Source of the DNA: Scleromatobacter humisilvae
GTDB lineage: Bacteria; Pseudomonadota; Gammaproteobacteria; Burkholderiales; Burkholderiaceae_C
Direction: 5' to 3'
DNA: 64,000 nt
Assembly (NCBI RefSeq): GCF_023231945.1
Contig: NZ_JAJLJH010000006.1
Location: forward strand, 186,001-250,000
The position numbers and the translations under genes are program-made. Shown here piece after piece: positions 34,507-43,217 of the stretch; within the stretch, counting starts at the first letter, position 1; each line of letters opens with the position of its first letter. The notes beneath the pieces are model-generated. The model searched no databases, was not told the DNA's origin, and saw nothing but the letters and a program-made list of their open reading frames with translations.

Positions 34507-35751
34507 TCAGGCGGCTTCTTTCTTCAACGTGTCGGGGGCGGCGTGGCTCGAGAAGAAATCCATCGCCTTCTGCACGCCGCTGCCAACGAGCTTGACGCCC
34601 GACAGCTTCAGTCCCATCTCGCAGCCGGCGATCGTCGCGAGCAAGGTCAGGTCGTTGCTGTCGCCCAGGTGGCCGATGCGGAACATCCGCCCCTTGAGCT
34701 TGCCCAGGCCGGTGCCCAGCGACATGTCGAAGCGCTGGTGGATCAGGCGGCGCACCGCGTCGGCGTCGACGCCCGGCGGCGTGATGACGCCGGTCAGCAC
34801 CGGCGAGTAGACGGCCGGGTCCGCGCACTGGATGGGCAGCCCCCAGGCCGTCACCGCCGACCGCACGCCCTCGGCCCAGCGCGCGTGGCGCGCGAAGACG
34901 TTGTCCAGGCCTTCGCCCAGCAGCATGTCGAGCGACTCGCTCAGGCCGTACAGCAGGTTGGTGTTGGGCGTGTACGGCCAGTAGCCGTCCTTGTTCATGT
35001 CGACGATCTCGTCCCAGGCCCAGAACGACTTGGGCAATCCCGCGGTCTTCGAGGCTTCGAGCGCGCGCGGGGACAGCGCATTGAAGCTGATGCCCGGCGG
35101 CAGCATCAGGCCCTTCTGCGAGCCGCTCACCGTCACGTCGACGCCCCAGGCGTCGTGCTCGAACGGCGCGCTGGCCAGCCCGGAGATGGAATCGACGACG
35201 AGCAGCGCCGGATGGCGCGCCGCGTCGATGGCCTTGCGCACGGCGGCGATGTCGGACGTCACGCCGGTCGAGGTCTCGTTGTGGACGACGCAGACGGCCT
35301 TGATACGGTGCTGGGTATCCTGGCGCAGGCGCGCCTCGATCATGTCGGCCTGGATGCCGCGGCGCCAGCCGGGCGCGGCGGGCAGGTGCTCGTCGCTGCC
35401 TTCGTAGCTCAGCACCTCCGTCGACAGGCCCAGGCGGTCGGCCATCTTCTTCCACAGCGAGGCGAAGTGGCCGGTCTCGAACATCAGCACGTGGTCGCCC
35501 GCGCTCAGCGTGTTCGTCAAGGCCGCCTCCCACGCGCCGGTGCCCGAGGCGGGGTAGATGGCCACGGGATGTTTCGTCCTGAAGATCTGCCCGATGCCGG
35601 CCAGCACCTTGCGTCCCAGCGTGCCGAACTCGGGCCCGCGATGGTCGATCGTCGGCAGGCTCATCGCGCGCAGGATGCGATCGGGCACCGGGCTGGGCCC
35701 GGGGATCTGCAGGAAGTGGCGGCCGGTCGGATGGACGTCGAGGGTGAGCAT
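34507..35751 (-). CDS. class V aminotransferase, serine/alanine-glyoxylate type
   Basis: 414 residues from ATG 35751, with AAAGGA upstream; an in-frame ATG at 35784 overlaps the operator. HFLQIPGPSPVPDRILRAMS, ASGTGAWEAALTNTLSAGDH, VVHNETSTGV and the PLP-lysine motif SGSQKGLMLPPG match the small-aminotransferase family that includes serine-glyoxylate and alanine-glyoxylate aminotransferases. It would transfer an amino group to glyoxylate or another 2-oxo acid. It is the first gene of the operon with the MFS carrier and hydratase, and is divergent from the GntR regulator. The amino donor is not predictable. Confidence 0.9.
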   Translation of the reverse strand: MLTLDVHPTGRHFLQIPGPSPVPDRILRAMSLPTIDHRGPEFGTLGRKVLAGIGQIFRTKHPVAIYPASGTGAWEAALTNTLSAGDHVLMFETGHFASLWKKMADRLGLSTEVLSYEGSDEHLPAAPGWRRGIQADMIEARLRQDTQHRIKAVCVVHNETSTGVTSDIAAVRKAIDAARHPALLVVDSISGLASAPFEHDAWGVDVTVSGSQKGLMLPPGISFNALSPRALEASKTAGLPKSFWAWDEIVDMNKDGYWPYTPNTNLLYGLSESLDMLLGEGLDNVFARHARWAEGVRSAVTAWGLPIQCADPAVYSPVLTGVITPPGVDADAVRRLIHQRFDMSLGTGLGKLKGRMFRIGHLGDSNDLTLLATIAGCEMGLKLSGVKLVGSGVQKAMDFFSSHAAPDTLKKEAA

Positions 35752-35773
35752 GAAAAATCCTTTCGCCGCGATA

Positions 35774-35852
35774 TTTGCATGCAAAACGCAAAATGACTTG
35801 ATGGAAAACCCTAGTGCTTAGACTGTAAAGGCTGCGTCTCTTTGAATGCAGA
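35774..35852. promoter_or_regulatory. GntR-type operators between aminotransferase and regulator genes
   Basis: TTTGCATGCAAA (35774-35785) is a perfect 12-base palindrome 23 bases before the aminotransferase start. TTTGAATGCAGA (35841-35852) matches it at 10 of 12 positions and lies 26 bases before the regulator start. The centres are 67 bases apart. FCD-type GntR proteins bind short palindromes of this kind; assignment to the adjacent regulator is inference. Confidence 0.6.
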
Positions 35853-35877
35853 ATGCGATCACAGGATTGAGGATCCA

Positions 35878-36570
35878 ATGGCCGAAATTATCGAGATCTC
35901 GCGAATCGCGCTGCATGACCAGGTGGTCGCGCGCCTGCGGACGATGCTGGTCGAAGGACGCATCGCGCCCGGCGCCAAGCTCAACGAACGCACGCTGAGC
36001 GAGCAGTTGCGCGTCTCGCGCACGCCGCTGCGCGAGGCCATCAAGCTGCTGGCGGCCGAAGGGCTGGTCGACCTGCTGCCCAATCGCGGCGCGATCGCCG
36101 TCAAGCTGACGGAGACGGATGTGCTCAACACCTTCGAGGTGCTCGCCGAGCTGGAAGGCATGTCCGGCGAGCTCGCGGCCAAGCGCATCTCCGATGAGAA
36201 GCTCAGCGAGTTCCGCGCGCTGCACTACGAGATGCTGGCATGCTTCGAGCGCCAGGACCTGTCGGGCTACTACCGGCTCAACGCGATGATCCACACGCTC
36301 ATCAACGAGGCCGCCGGCAACCCCGTGCTGGTGAGCACCTACAAGTCGATCAACGCCCGCGTGCAGTCGCTGCGCTTCCGCACCAACCAGAACGCGGCCA
36401 AGTGGAAGCGCGCGATCAAGGAGCACGACGTGATGCTCGAGGCCATGACGGCGCGCGACTCGGCCGGGATGCGGCAGATCCTCGTGCAGCATCTCGACAA
36501 CAAGCGTGACAGCGTGCTCGCGCTCATGCGCGCGGGCGACATCTACCCCCTGGCCAACCTCGGGGCGTAG
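35878..36570 (+). CDS. GntR family regulator with FCD domain
   Basis: 230 residues from ATG 35878, preceded by GAGGA four bases upstream; a TTG-started frame from 35842 is less likely. The N-terminal winged helix reads LHDQVVARLRTMLVEGRIAP, NERTLSEQLRVSRTPLREAI and LLPNRGAIAVKL. The helical FCD effector domain spans about 85-220 with metal-site candidates Asp and His (HYEMLACFERQD, MIHTLINEAAG, IKEHDVMLEAM). It probably represses the divergent operon in response to a carboxylate and may also control the FAD/Fe-S dehydrogenase gene that begins six bases downstream. Confidence 0.92.
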   Translation: MAEIIEISRIALHDQVVARLRTMLVEGRIAPGAKLNERTLSEQLRVSRTPLREAIKLLAAEGLVDLLPNRGAIAVKLTETDVLNTFEVLAELEGMSGELAAKRISDEKLSEFRALHYEMLACFERQDLSGYYRLNAMIHTLINEAAGNPVLVSTYKSINARVQSLRFRTNQNAAKWKRAIKEHDVMLEAMTARDSAGMRQILVQHLDNKRDSVLALMRAGDIYPLANLGA

Positions 36571-36576
36571 CCGCGC

Positions 36577-39500
36577 ATGCTGATCGACCCCGCCGAGAAG
36601 CTGGACGCACGCGCCGGCGCCCCGCTCGGCACGGTCCTGCCGCCCAACGACACCTGCGAGCTGCTCGCACGCCGCCTGGCGGCCGAGACGCAAGGCGGGG
36701 TGCTGTTCGATGCGCCGTCGCGCGGCCGCTATGCCACCGATGCGTCGATCTACCAGATCATGCCGGTGGGCGTGTTCGTGCCGCGAAGCGCGGACGACAT
36801 CACGACCGCGCTGGCCGTCGCGCGCGAGCTGAAGGTGCCGGTGCTGGCGCGCGGCGGCGGCACCAGCCAGTGCGGCCAGACCACGGGTGCCGCGCTGGTC
36901 ATCGACACCAGCAAGCACTTCCGCAACGTCGTCGACATCGACGCGGCGGCCCGCACGGCGACGGTCGAGCCGGGCATCGTGCTCGACCACCTCAACGCGC
37001 GCCTGAAGCCGCATGGGCTGTGGTTTCCGGTGGACGTGTCCACCAGCGCGCAGGCCACGCTGGGCGGCATGGCCGGCAACAACTCCTGCGGCTCGCGCTC
37101 CATCGCCTACGGCAACATGGTGCACAACGTGCTCGGCGCGCGCGCGTGGCTGTCCGACGGCGCGGAGCTGGACTTCGGCCCGGTCGGCACGGCCAGCGGG
37201 CGCGTCGCGCGCATCGGCGAGTTCGTGCACCGGCTCGCGCGCCGGCATCGCGACGCCATCGCCGAACGCTGGCCCAAGGTGATGCGCCGCGTCGGCGGCT
37301 ACAACCTCGACATCTTCGACAACCAGAGCGAACGCCCCTACACCGCGGACGGCAGCGTCAACCTCGCGCACCTGCTGGTCGGCTCGGAGGGCACGCTCGC
37401 GTTCACGAAGACGCTGACGCTGCAACTCGCCGAGTTGCCGCGCGCCAAGGTGCTGGGCATCGTCAACTTCGCCAGCTTCCACGCGGCGATGGACGCCGCG
37501 CAGCACATCGTCACGCTGGGACCGTCGGCGGTCGAACTGGTCGATCGCACGATGATCGAGCTCGCGCTCGGCAACCCGGCGTTCCGCGCGACGATGGAGA
37601 CGGCGCTCATCGGCCGGCCCGCGGCCATCCTGCTGGTCGAATTCTCCGGCGACGACAAGGCCGCGCTGCTGCCCTGGCTCGCGCGGCTGGACGAGCTGAT
37701 GGGCGACCTCGGCCTGCCCGGCAGCGTCGTGCGCATGAGCGACGACCCGCCGCAGAAGAACCTGTGGGAGGTGCGCAAGGCCGGCCTCAACATCATGATG
37801 AGCCTCAAGGGCGACGGCAAGCCGGTGAGCTTCATCGAGGACTGCGCCGTCCCGCTCGATCGCCTGGCCGAATACACCGACGCGCTGACCGAGGTCTTCG
37901 CGCGCCACGGCAGCCGCGGCACCTGGTACGCGCACGCGTCGGTCGGCACGCTGCACGTGCGGCCGATCCTGGACATGCGCGTCGCCGGCCCGCAAGGCGG
38001 CGCTGCGAAGATGCGCGCGATCGCTGAAGAGGCTTCCGGGCTGGTGCGCAAGTTCAAGGGCGCCTTCAGCGGCGAGCATGGCGACGGCCTGTGCCGCGGC
38101 GAATGGATCGAATGGCAGTTCGGCCCGGCGCTCAACGACGCCTTCCGCGCGATCAAGGCCGAGCTCGATCCGCTGAACCTGTTCAATCCGGGCAAGATCG
38201 TCGACCCGCCGCGCATGGACGACGGCGCGCTGTTCCGCTTCGCGCCGCCCGATACCCCGTCACCGTATCGACGCATCCCGCTGGTGCCGGTGCTCGACTG
38301 GTCGGCGTGGAACGTGCAAGCCGATCCGGTCACCGAGGTCACGACGCCTCCGGGCACCGGCGGCGACGTCACCGGCGGCTTCGCCAAGGCCGTCGAGATG
38401 TGCAACAACAACGGCCACTGCCGCAAGTTCGACGCCGGCACGATGTGCCCGAGCTACCGCGTCACGCGCGACGAGCAGCACCTCACGCGCGGCCGCGCCA
38501 ACACGCTGCGGCTGGCGATCTCGGGGCAGCTCGGCCCGGATGCCTTCACGAGCCAGGCGATGCGCGACACGATGGACCTGTGCGTGGGCTGCAAGGGCTG
38601 CCGCCGCGAATGTCCGACGGGCGTCGACATGGCGCGGATGAAGATCGAGTTCCTCGCGCACTACACGGCGCGGCATGGGCTGTCGCTGAAGGACCGGTTG
38701 ATCGCGCGCCTGCCCGACTACGCGCACGCCGCGAGCCGCGTCCCCTGGCTGGCCAACCTGCGCAACACGCTGCCCGGCGCGGCCTGGCTGGGCGAGAAGC
38801 TGCTGGGGCTGTCCGCAAGGCGGTCGTTGCCGACCTGGCGCGCCGACACCTTCTGGCGCAGCCGCGATCCGGCGCTGTTCTCGTCGCGCGACGAGACGCT
38901 GGCCGCCGTGCAGGCGGGCGGCCGCGCCGCGGTGCTGTTCGTCGACACCTTCAACGGCATCTTCGAGAGCGAGAACGCCCACGCCGCGGCGCGCGTGCTC
39001 AAGGCCGCCGGCTACACGCTGCACACGGTCGACAAGGGCGGCGGCCACCACTGCTGCGGCCGCACGTTCCTCGCGAGCGGCCAGGTCGCGCAGGCCAGGC
39101 AGAAAGTGGAGGCGTTGATCGACGCCTTGCTGCCGTTCGCGCAACGCGGCGTCGCCATCGTCGGCCTCGAGCCGTCGTGCCTGCTCACGCTGCGCGACGA
39201 GGCGCTCGCGATGGGGCTCGGCGACAAGGCGGTGACGGTCTCGGGGCAAGCGCTGCTGTTCGAGGAGTTCGTGGCGCGCGAGGCGAAGGCGGGGCGCTTC
39301 GCGGTCAGGCTGAGGCCGGCCGGCCAACCGGTTCTTCTGCACGGTCATTGCCACCAGAAGGCCTTCGCCGCGGTCACGCCGATCCTGGACGTGTTGCGAC
39401 TGATCCCGGACGCGAAGCCCGAGCTGATCGACAGCAGCTGCTGCGGCATGGCCGGCAGCTTCGGCTACGAGGCCGCGCATTTCGACGTCTCGATGGCGAT

Positions 39501-39651
39501 GGCCGAGGGCAGCCTGCTGCCCAGGGTGCGGGCGACGCCGGACGCCATCGTCGTGGCCGACGGCACCAGCTGCCGCCACCAGATCGCCGACGGCGCGCGG
39601 CGCGAGGCGATCCACGTGGCCAGCCTGCTGGATCGGCTGCTGATTGGCTAG
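36577..39651 (+). CDS. FAD-binding and [4Fe-4S] fusion oxidoreductase (GlcD-GlcF / YdiJ-like)
   Basis: 1024 residues. The N-terminal half is a VAO/PCMH flavin domain: VPVLARGGGTSQCGQTTGAA, VDVSTSAQATLGGMAGNNSC and HLLVGSEGTLAFTKTL, followed by a FAD-oxidase C domain with GTWYAHASVGTLHVRPI and SGEHGDGLCRGEW. The C-terminal half has iron-sulfur Cys groups (CNNNGHCRKF, CVGCKGCRRECPTG) and two CCG-type domains (HHCCGRTF, CHQKA, SSCCGMAGSFGYE). Such fusions oxidise D-2-hydroxy acids such as D-2-hydroxyglutarate or D-lactate and feed electrons to the respiratory chain. It follows the GntR gene by six bases and is probably part of the same hydroxyacid pathway. Confidence 0.9.
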   Translation: MLIDPAEKLDARAGAPLGTVLPPNDTCELLARRLAAETQGGVLFDAPSRGRYATDASIYQIMPVGVFVPRSADDITTALAVARELKVPVLARGGGTSQCGQTTGAALVIDTSKHFRNVVDIDAAARTATVEPGIVLDHLNARLKPHGLWFPVDVSTSAQATLGGMAGNNSCGSRSIAYGNMVHNVLGARAWLSDGAELDFGPVGTASGRVARIGEFVHRLARRHRDAIAERWPKVMRRVGGYNLDIFDNQSERPYTADGSVNLAHLLVGSEGTLAFTKTLTLQLAELPRAKVLGIVNFASFHAAMDAAQHIVTLGPSAVELVDRTMIELALGNPAFRATMETALIGRPAAILLVEFSGDDKAALLPWLARLDELMGDLGLPGSVVRMSDDPPQKNLWEVRKAGLNIMMSLKGDGKPVSFIEDCAVPLDRLAEYTDALTEVFARHGSRGTWYAHASVGTLHVRPILDMRVAGPQGGAAKMRAIAEEASGLVRKFKGAFSGEHGDGLCRGEWIEWQFGPALNDAFRAIKAELDPLNLFNPGKIVDPPRMDDGALFRFAPPDTPSPYRRIPLVPVLDWSAWNVQADPVTEVTTPPGTGGDVTGGFAKAVEMCNNNGHCRKFDAGTMCPSYRVTRDEQHLTRGRANTLRLAISGQLGPDAFTSQAMRDTMDLCVGCKGCRRECPTGVDMARMKIEFLAHYTARHGLSLKDRLIARLPDYAHAASRVPWLANLRNTLPGAAWLGEKLLGLSARRSLPTWRADTFWRSRDPALFSSRDETLAAVQAGGRAAVLFVDTFNGIFESENAHAAARVLKAAGYTLHTVDKGGGHHCCGRTFLASGQVAQARQKVEALIDALLPFAQRGVAIVGLEPSCLLTLRDEALAMGLGDKAVTVSGQALLFEEFVAREAKAGRFAVRLRPAGQPVLLHGHCHQKAFAAVTPILDVLRLIPDAKPELIDSSCCGMAGSFGYEAAHFDVSMAMAEGSLLPRVRATPDAIVVADGTSCRHQIADGARREAIHVASLLDRLLIG

Positions 39652-40544
39652 GCTGTCGCGGGCGCCGCCCGCTGTCGCCGCATCCACAGGAAGCCGTCCG
39701 CGCTGTAGATCGCCAGCGCCGCCCAGATCAGCACGAAGCCGACGAGCCGCGTGCCCTGCAGCGGCTCGCCGAAGAAGGTGACGCCCAGCAGGAACTGGAT
39801 CGTCGGCGACAGGTACTGCAGCGTGCCGAGCGTGGCCAGCGTGATGCGGCGCGCGCCGGCGGCGAACAGCAGCAGCGGGATCGCGGTCAGCGGGCCGGCG
39901 AACAGCAGCCAGCCGATGGTGGCGCCGTCCATGCCCGCGAACAGGCCGGGCAGGCCGCCGTGCGGCGCCGACATCACCGCCAGCACGACGAGCGCCACCG
40001 GCGCGAGCACGGCGGTCTCGACGGCCAGGCCCTCGAGCGCGCCGAGCGCGGCCGTCTTGCGCAGCAGGCCGTAGCTGCCGAACGAGGCGGCCAGGCCCAG
40101 CGCGATCCAGGGCGGGCGGCCCAGCGTCAGCGTCAGCCACAGCACGCCGCAGGCGGCCACGCCGACCGCCAGCCATTGCAGCCGCCGCGGCCGTTCCTTC
40201 AGCACCCAGGTGCCCAGCAGCACGTTGACCAGCGGCGTGACGAAGTAGCCCAGGCTGGCCTCGACCACGTGGCCGTGGTTGACGGCCCAGACGTAGAGAA
40301 GCCAGTTGGCGCTGAGCAGCAGCGCGCTCAGCACGAACTGCGCGACCAGCCGCGGCCGGCGCACGACGCCCGGCACCCACTGCAGCCGCCGCAGCGCGAC
40401 CAGCGCGCCCCACACGAACACGAACGACCACAGCGAGCGGTGCATCACGATCTCGAACGCGTCGACGCGCGCGAGGGCGTGGAAGTAGATCGGGAACAGG
40501 CCCCAGACGATGTAGGCGAGGGCGGCGTAGACGAGACCGGACAT
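39648..40544 (-). CDS. rarD: EamA-family transporter RarD
   Basis: 298 residues from ATG 40544. Ten hydrophobic helices in two EamA halves. LAYIVWGLFPIYFHALARVD, EIVMHRSLWSFVFV, WLLYVWAVNHGHVVEASLGY and FVTPLVNVLLGTWVLKERP are highly characteristic of RarD (the E. coli chloramphenicol-sensitive protein RarD family). The transported compound is unknown. Its stop overlaps the end of the convergent dehydrogenase gene by four bases, so no separate terminator exists between them. Confidence 0.93.
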   Translation of the reverse strand: MSGLVYAALAYIVWGLFPIYFHALARVDAFEIVMHRSLWSFVFVWGALVALRRLQWVPGVVRRPRLVAQFVLSALLLSANWLLYVWAVNHGHVVEASLGYFVTPLVNVLLGTWVLKERPRRLQWLAVGVAACGVLWLTLTLGRPPWIALGLAASFGSYGLLRKTAALGALEGLAVETAVLAPVALVVLAVMSAPHGGLPGLFAGMDGATIGWLLFAGPLTAIPLLLFAAGARRITLATLGTLQYLSPTIQFLLGVTFFGEPLQGTRLVGFVLIWAALAIYSADGFLWMRRQRAAPATA

Positions 40545-40620
40545 GAGGGACGTGGTGACCGGAGGCGGTCTCCGGGTTCGCGCCATTATCGAAGCCCGGC
40601 GGCGGGGGTATCTTTCGACG

Positions 40621-40950
40621 ATGGCCGAACCGTTGCAATTCCTCTACCGCATCGTCCCCACGCGCGCGGACATGCTCGTCACCGGCCTCACCGAGCACGA
40701 GATGCAGGTCATGGCGACCCATTTCGCGCACCTGCAGAAGCTGGCCGCCGACGGCGTGGTGCTGATGGCGGGCCGCACGCTCGTCGCCGGCCCCGAGACC
40801 TTCGGCATCGTCGTCTTCCTGGCGTCGTCGCTGGCCGAGGCCGAGGCGGTGATGCGCAGCGACCCGGCGATCGCGCAGGGCCTGATGCACTGCGAGCTGT
40901 TCCCGTACCGGGTGGCGGTCTGGGCGGACGCCTTCAGGCTGAACACCTGA
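40621..40950 (+). CDS. YciI family protein
   Basis: 109 residues from ATG 40621. It has the ferredoxin-like YciI fold signature: FLYRIVPTRADMLVTGLTEH, a central HFAHLQKLAADGVVLMAGRT and LAEAEAVMRSDPAIAQGLMH. YciI proteins are small dimeric putative enzymes with a conserved His-Asp pair; their reaction is unknown. It stands alone between rarD (divergent) and a membrane-protein gene. The 159 bases after it contain no gene. Confidence 0.85.
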   Translation: MAEPLQFLYRIVPTRADMLVTGLTEHEMQVMATHFAHLQKLAADGVVLMAGRTLVAGPETFGIVVFLASSLAEAEAVMRSDPAIAQGLMHCELFPYRVAVWADAFRLNT

Positions 40951-41109
40951 CGGCGCGAAACCTTCGCGGCAAAGCGAGCACGAGTTCGCGGTTTCGTTGT
41001 TGCTGGCGCACGATTTCCGCCTTTAGGGGGATTGTTGTGTGCGCGCACTCCCTGAAAAATCCCTGTCATCAACGCTGCTCATGATTCACAGCGTTCAGGG
41101 AGAACAGCC

Positions 41110-41640
41110 ATGCCGCAAACGTACAACGTCGGATCCCGGTCTCGTTTCGTGAACTTCGTCGCCTGGATGTTCATCCTGCTGGCGGCCTTCGCGTGCGAAT
41201 GGGCGGTCATCCAGAACGCGACCAAGCCGTGGGCCTCGCTCGCGGTCGATCCGTCCACGCTGCCGGGCCTCACCGGCTGGCTGGTGCGCCATGCCGCGTG
41301 GGTGTTCTCGGCGGCGATCGCGCTGTCGCTGGCCACGGTCGTGTGCGCCATCGGCCTGTTGCGCCGGATCGAATGGGCGCGCCGCGTCTTCATCGGCCTG
41401 CTGATCGTCGCGATCGGCGTCGACCTCGCCGGCCTGTGGCTGCAGCAGGAATTCGTGCGCCTGCTGGTCGACTCCGCGCTGCGCCAGGCGACGCTGACGC
41501 AGCCCGCAGCCGAGCTCTTCGGCGGCGCCGTGACGATGGCCCGCGTGCTCGCCGGCTTCCTCACGCTGGTGGCCAGCGCCGCGCTGGTGGGCATCATTCG
41601 CCGGCTGATGTCGCCGTCGGTGCGGCAGGAATTCGCCTGA
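41110..41640 (+). CDS. four-helix integral membrane protein of unknown function
   Basis: 176 residues. Four hydrophobic helices can be seen: FVNFVAWMFILLAAFACEWA, HAAWVFSAAIALSLATVVCA, RRVFIGLLIVAIGVDLAGLW and TMARVLAGFLTLVASAALVG. Both ends are charged and short. The ATG is preceded by AGGGAGAA. I do not recognise a family with certainty. A strong terminator follows 21 bases after the stop, so it is transcribed as a single gene. Confidence 0.75.
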   Translation: MPQTYNVGSRSRFVNFVAWMFILLAAFACEWAVIQNATKPWASLAVDPSTLPGLTGWLVRHAAWVFSAAIALSLATVVCAIGLLRRIEWARRVFIGLLIVAIGVDLAGLWLQQEFVRLLVDSALRQATLTQPAAELFGGAVTMARVLAGFLTLVASAALVGIIRRLMSPSVRQEFA

Positions 41641-41661
41641 GGCGCCTCGCGCGCTCCTGAC

Positions 41662-41685
41662 CGACGGCCGCGCTTGCGGCCGTCG
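41662..41685 (+). terminator. GC-rich terminator hairpin
   Basis: CGACGGCCGC (41662-41671) and GCGGCCGTCG (41676-41685) form a perfect 10-base stem with loop GCTT, followed by TCGTTTCC rather than a full T run. It lies between two convergent genes and probably acts in both directions. Confidence 0.65.
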
Positions 41686-41703
41686 TCGTTTCCGGGCGGC
41701 GAA

Positions 41704-42252
41704 TCACTCCGCCGGCGCTGCCTGGCGGAAGGCCTCCAGGAACTCGTCGGACGACACCCGGTCGGCCAGGGCGCGCAGGGCCGCCGCCGCGTCCGCACCC
41801 AGCGCCGCCTCGACGCGCGCGTTCGCGTCGGCCCAGTGCGCCGCCCCCGCCTCGAGCCGTTGCATGCCGGCATCGGTCAGCGCGGCGCGCTTGGTGCGGC
41901 CGTCCGACGGGTCGGGCTGCAGCACCACCAGCCCGTCGCGCACGAGCGGGCGCATCGCGTGCGTGAGGGCCGAGATCTGGATGGCCAGGCGCGCGGCCAG
42001 GTCCTGCAGCGTCGGCGCCAGGCCCGCGTTGGCGGCGCCCAGGCGCGCGATCTCCACCATCAGCGCGAACTGCGTCGACTTCAGGCCCGCCTTGTTCAGC
42101 GCGTCGTCGTAGAGGTTGCCGAGCCGGCGAGCCGCGAGCCGGAGCGACGTGTTGTTGCAGGGCGGGGCCTCGAAGGCGTTGATCGTCGCCGTCGCCTCGT
42201 TGCTGCCGGCTTTCTTTCGGGTGACCACCTGCGTCGCTCCGGTCGGGTGCAT
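41704..42252 (-). CDS. MarR family transcriptional regulator
   Basis: 182 residues from ATG 42252; the frame is open to 42420, but that would overlap the operator and the divergent gene. The winged helix includes LKSTQFALMVEIARLGAANA, LQDLAARLAIQISALTHAMR (recognition helix) and the wing DGLVVLQPDPSDGRTKRAAL. A Lys/Ser/Asn-rich N-terminal extension of about 35 residues precedes it and includes a Cys. It is divergent from an SDR gene with a perfect palindrome between them and is probably an autoregulatory repressor that senses a small molecule or oxidant. Confidence 0.9.
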   Translation of the reverse strand: MHPTGATQVVTRKKAGSNEATATINAFEAPPCNNTSLRLAARRLGNLYDDALNKAGLKSTQFALMVEIARLGAANAGLAPTLQDLAARLAIQISALTHAMRPLVRDGLVVLQPDPSDGRTKRAALTDAGMQRLEAGAAHWADANARVEAALGADAAAALRALADRVSSDEFLEAFRQAAPAE

Positions 42253-42312
42253 GTCCTTGCGGAATGCGGGGTTGATTGCGATGTCGACCCGATTATCCCA
42301 CGGCCGGCCATA

Positions 42313-42352
42313 AACTTGTGCCCTCAACCAAATAACTTGAGTGCTCAAGTTA
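42313..42352. promoter_or_regulatory. tandem MarR operators
   Basis: AACTTGAG (42334-42341) and CTCAAGTT (42344-42351) form a perfect dyad around TG, extended by T and A at the ends. A second copy, AACTTG-N4-CTCAA, is at 42313-42327 with identical spacing. The centres are 22 bases apart, about two helical turns, so two dimers would bind on the same face. The strong site ends 18 bases before the SDR start codon. Confidence 0.75.
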
Positions 42353-42370
42353 AAACCCAAGGAACGCATC

Positions 42371-43168
42371 ATGTCAGCTTCTTCCAAGACCGCCGTCGTC
42401 ACGGGCGCCTCCTCCGGCATCGGTGCGGTCTATGCCGAGCGCCTGGCCGCGCGCGGCTTTGACCTCATCCTCGTCGCGCGCCGCGCCGACCGCCTGAATG
42501 CGCTGGCCGACAAGCTGTCCACGACCCACGGCCGCAAGGTGCAGGTGGTGGTCGCCGACCTCGCGCAGGAAGGCGATCTCGCCCGCGTCGAGGACGTGCT
42601 CAGGCGCGACGAGAGCGTGCGCCTGCTGGTCAACAACGCCGGCATCGCTCGCTTCCGGCCGTTCGCGCAGTCGACCATCGAGGACTCGGGCTCGCAGATC
42701 GCGCTCAATATCACGGCGCTGACGCGCCTGGCGCTGGCCGTCCTGCCCGGCTTCGTCGCCCGCAACGAGGGCACGCTGATCAACGTCGCGTCGATCCTGG
42801 CCGTGCATGCGCTGCCGGTCAGCACCGTCTACAGCGCCACGAAGGCGTACGTGCTGCAGTTCAGCCGCGGCCTCCAGCAGGAACTGGCCACGACCGGCGT
42901 GAAGGTGCAGGCCGTCCTGCCGGCGGCGACCGAGACCGAGATCTGGTCGGACGACTCCGGCGTGCCGTTGTCCGCGCTCGCCAAGGGCACCGTGATGAGC
43001 GCGGGCGACCTGGTCGACGCCGCACTGGCCGGCCTCGACCAGGGCGAGGCGGTCACGTGGCCTTCGGTCGGCGACGTGGGCCTGTGGAACACGTTCGACG
43101 CGGCGCGCGTGGCGCTCGTCGGGGCGACGCAGACCGGCACGCCGGCCGCGCGCTACACGAAGGCTTGA
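42371..43168 (+). CDS. SDR family oxidoreductase (DltE-like)
   Basis: 265 residues from ATG 42371. The nucleotide motif TGASSGIG is at 11-18, NNAG at 88-91, and catalytic Ser141, Tyr154 and Lys158 (YSATK). The substrate loop and the C-terminus (WNTFDAARVALVG) match the SDR subgroup around YqjQ/DltE. ARRADRLNAL after the second strand suggests NADP preference. It is divergent from the MarR gene and probably repressed by it. The substrate is unknown; such MarR-SDR pairs often respond to reactive carbonyls. Confidence 0.9.
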   Translation: MSASSKTAVVTGASSGIGAVYAERLAARGFDLILVARRADRLNALADKLSTTHGRKVQVVVADLAQEGDLARVEDVLRRDESVRLLVNNAGIARFRPFAQSTIEDSGSQIALNITALTRLALAVLPGFVARNEGTLINVASILAVHALPVSTVYSATKAYVLQFSRGLQQELATTGVKVQAVLPAATETEIWSDDSGVPLSALAKGTVMSAGDLVDAALAGLDQGEAVTWPSVGDVGLWNTFDAARVALVGATQTGTPAARYTKA

Positions 43169-43186
43169 GCCTGATCGGGGCGTGAT

Positions 43187-43212
43187 CGACGGCCGCTTTC
43201 GAGCGGCCGTCG
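43187..43212 (+). terminator. terminator hairpin with TTCG tetraloop
   Basis: GACGGCCGCT (43188-43197) and AGCGGCCGTC (43202-43211) form a perfect stem closed by the TTCG loop, extended by C-G at 43187/43212. It separates the convergent SDR and YchJ genes. There is no T run. The stem core is the same as at 41662-41685. Confidence 0.68.
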
Positions 43213-43217
43213 TCGCG

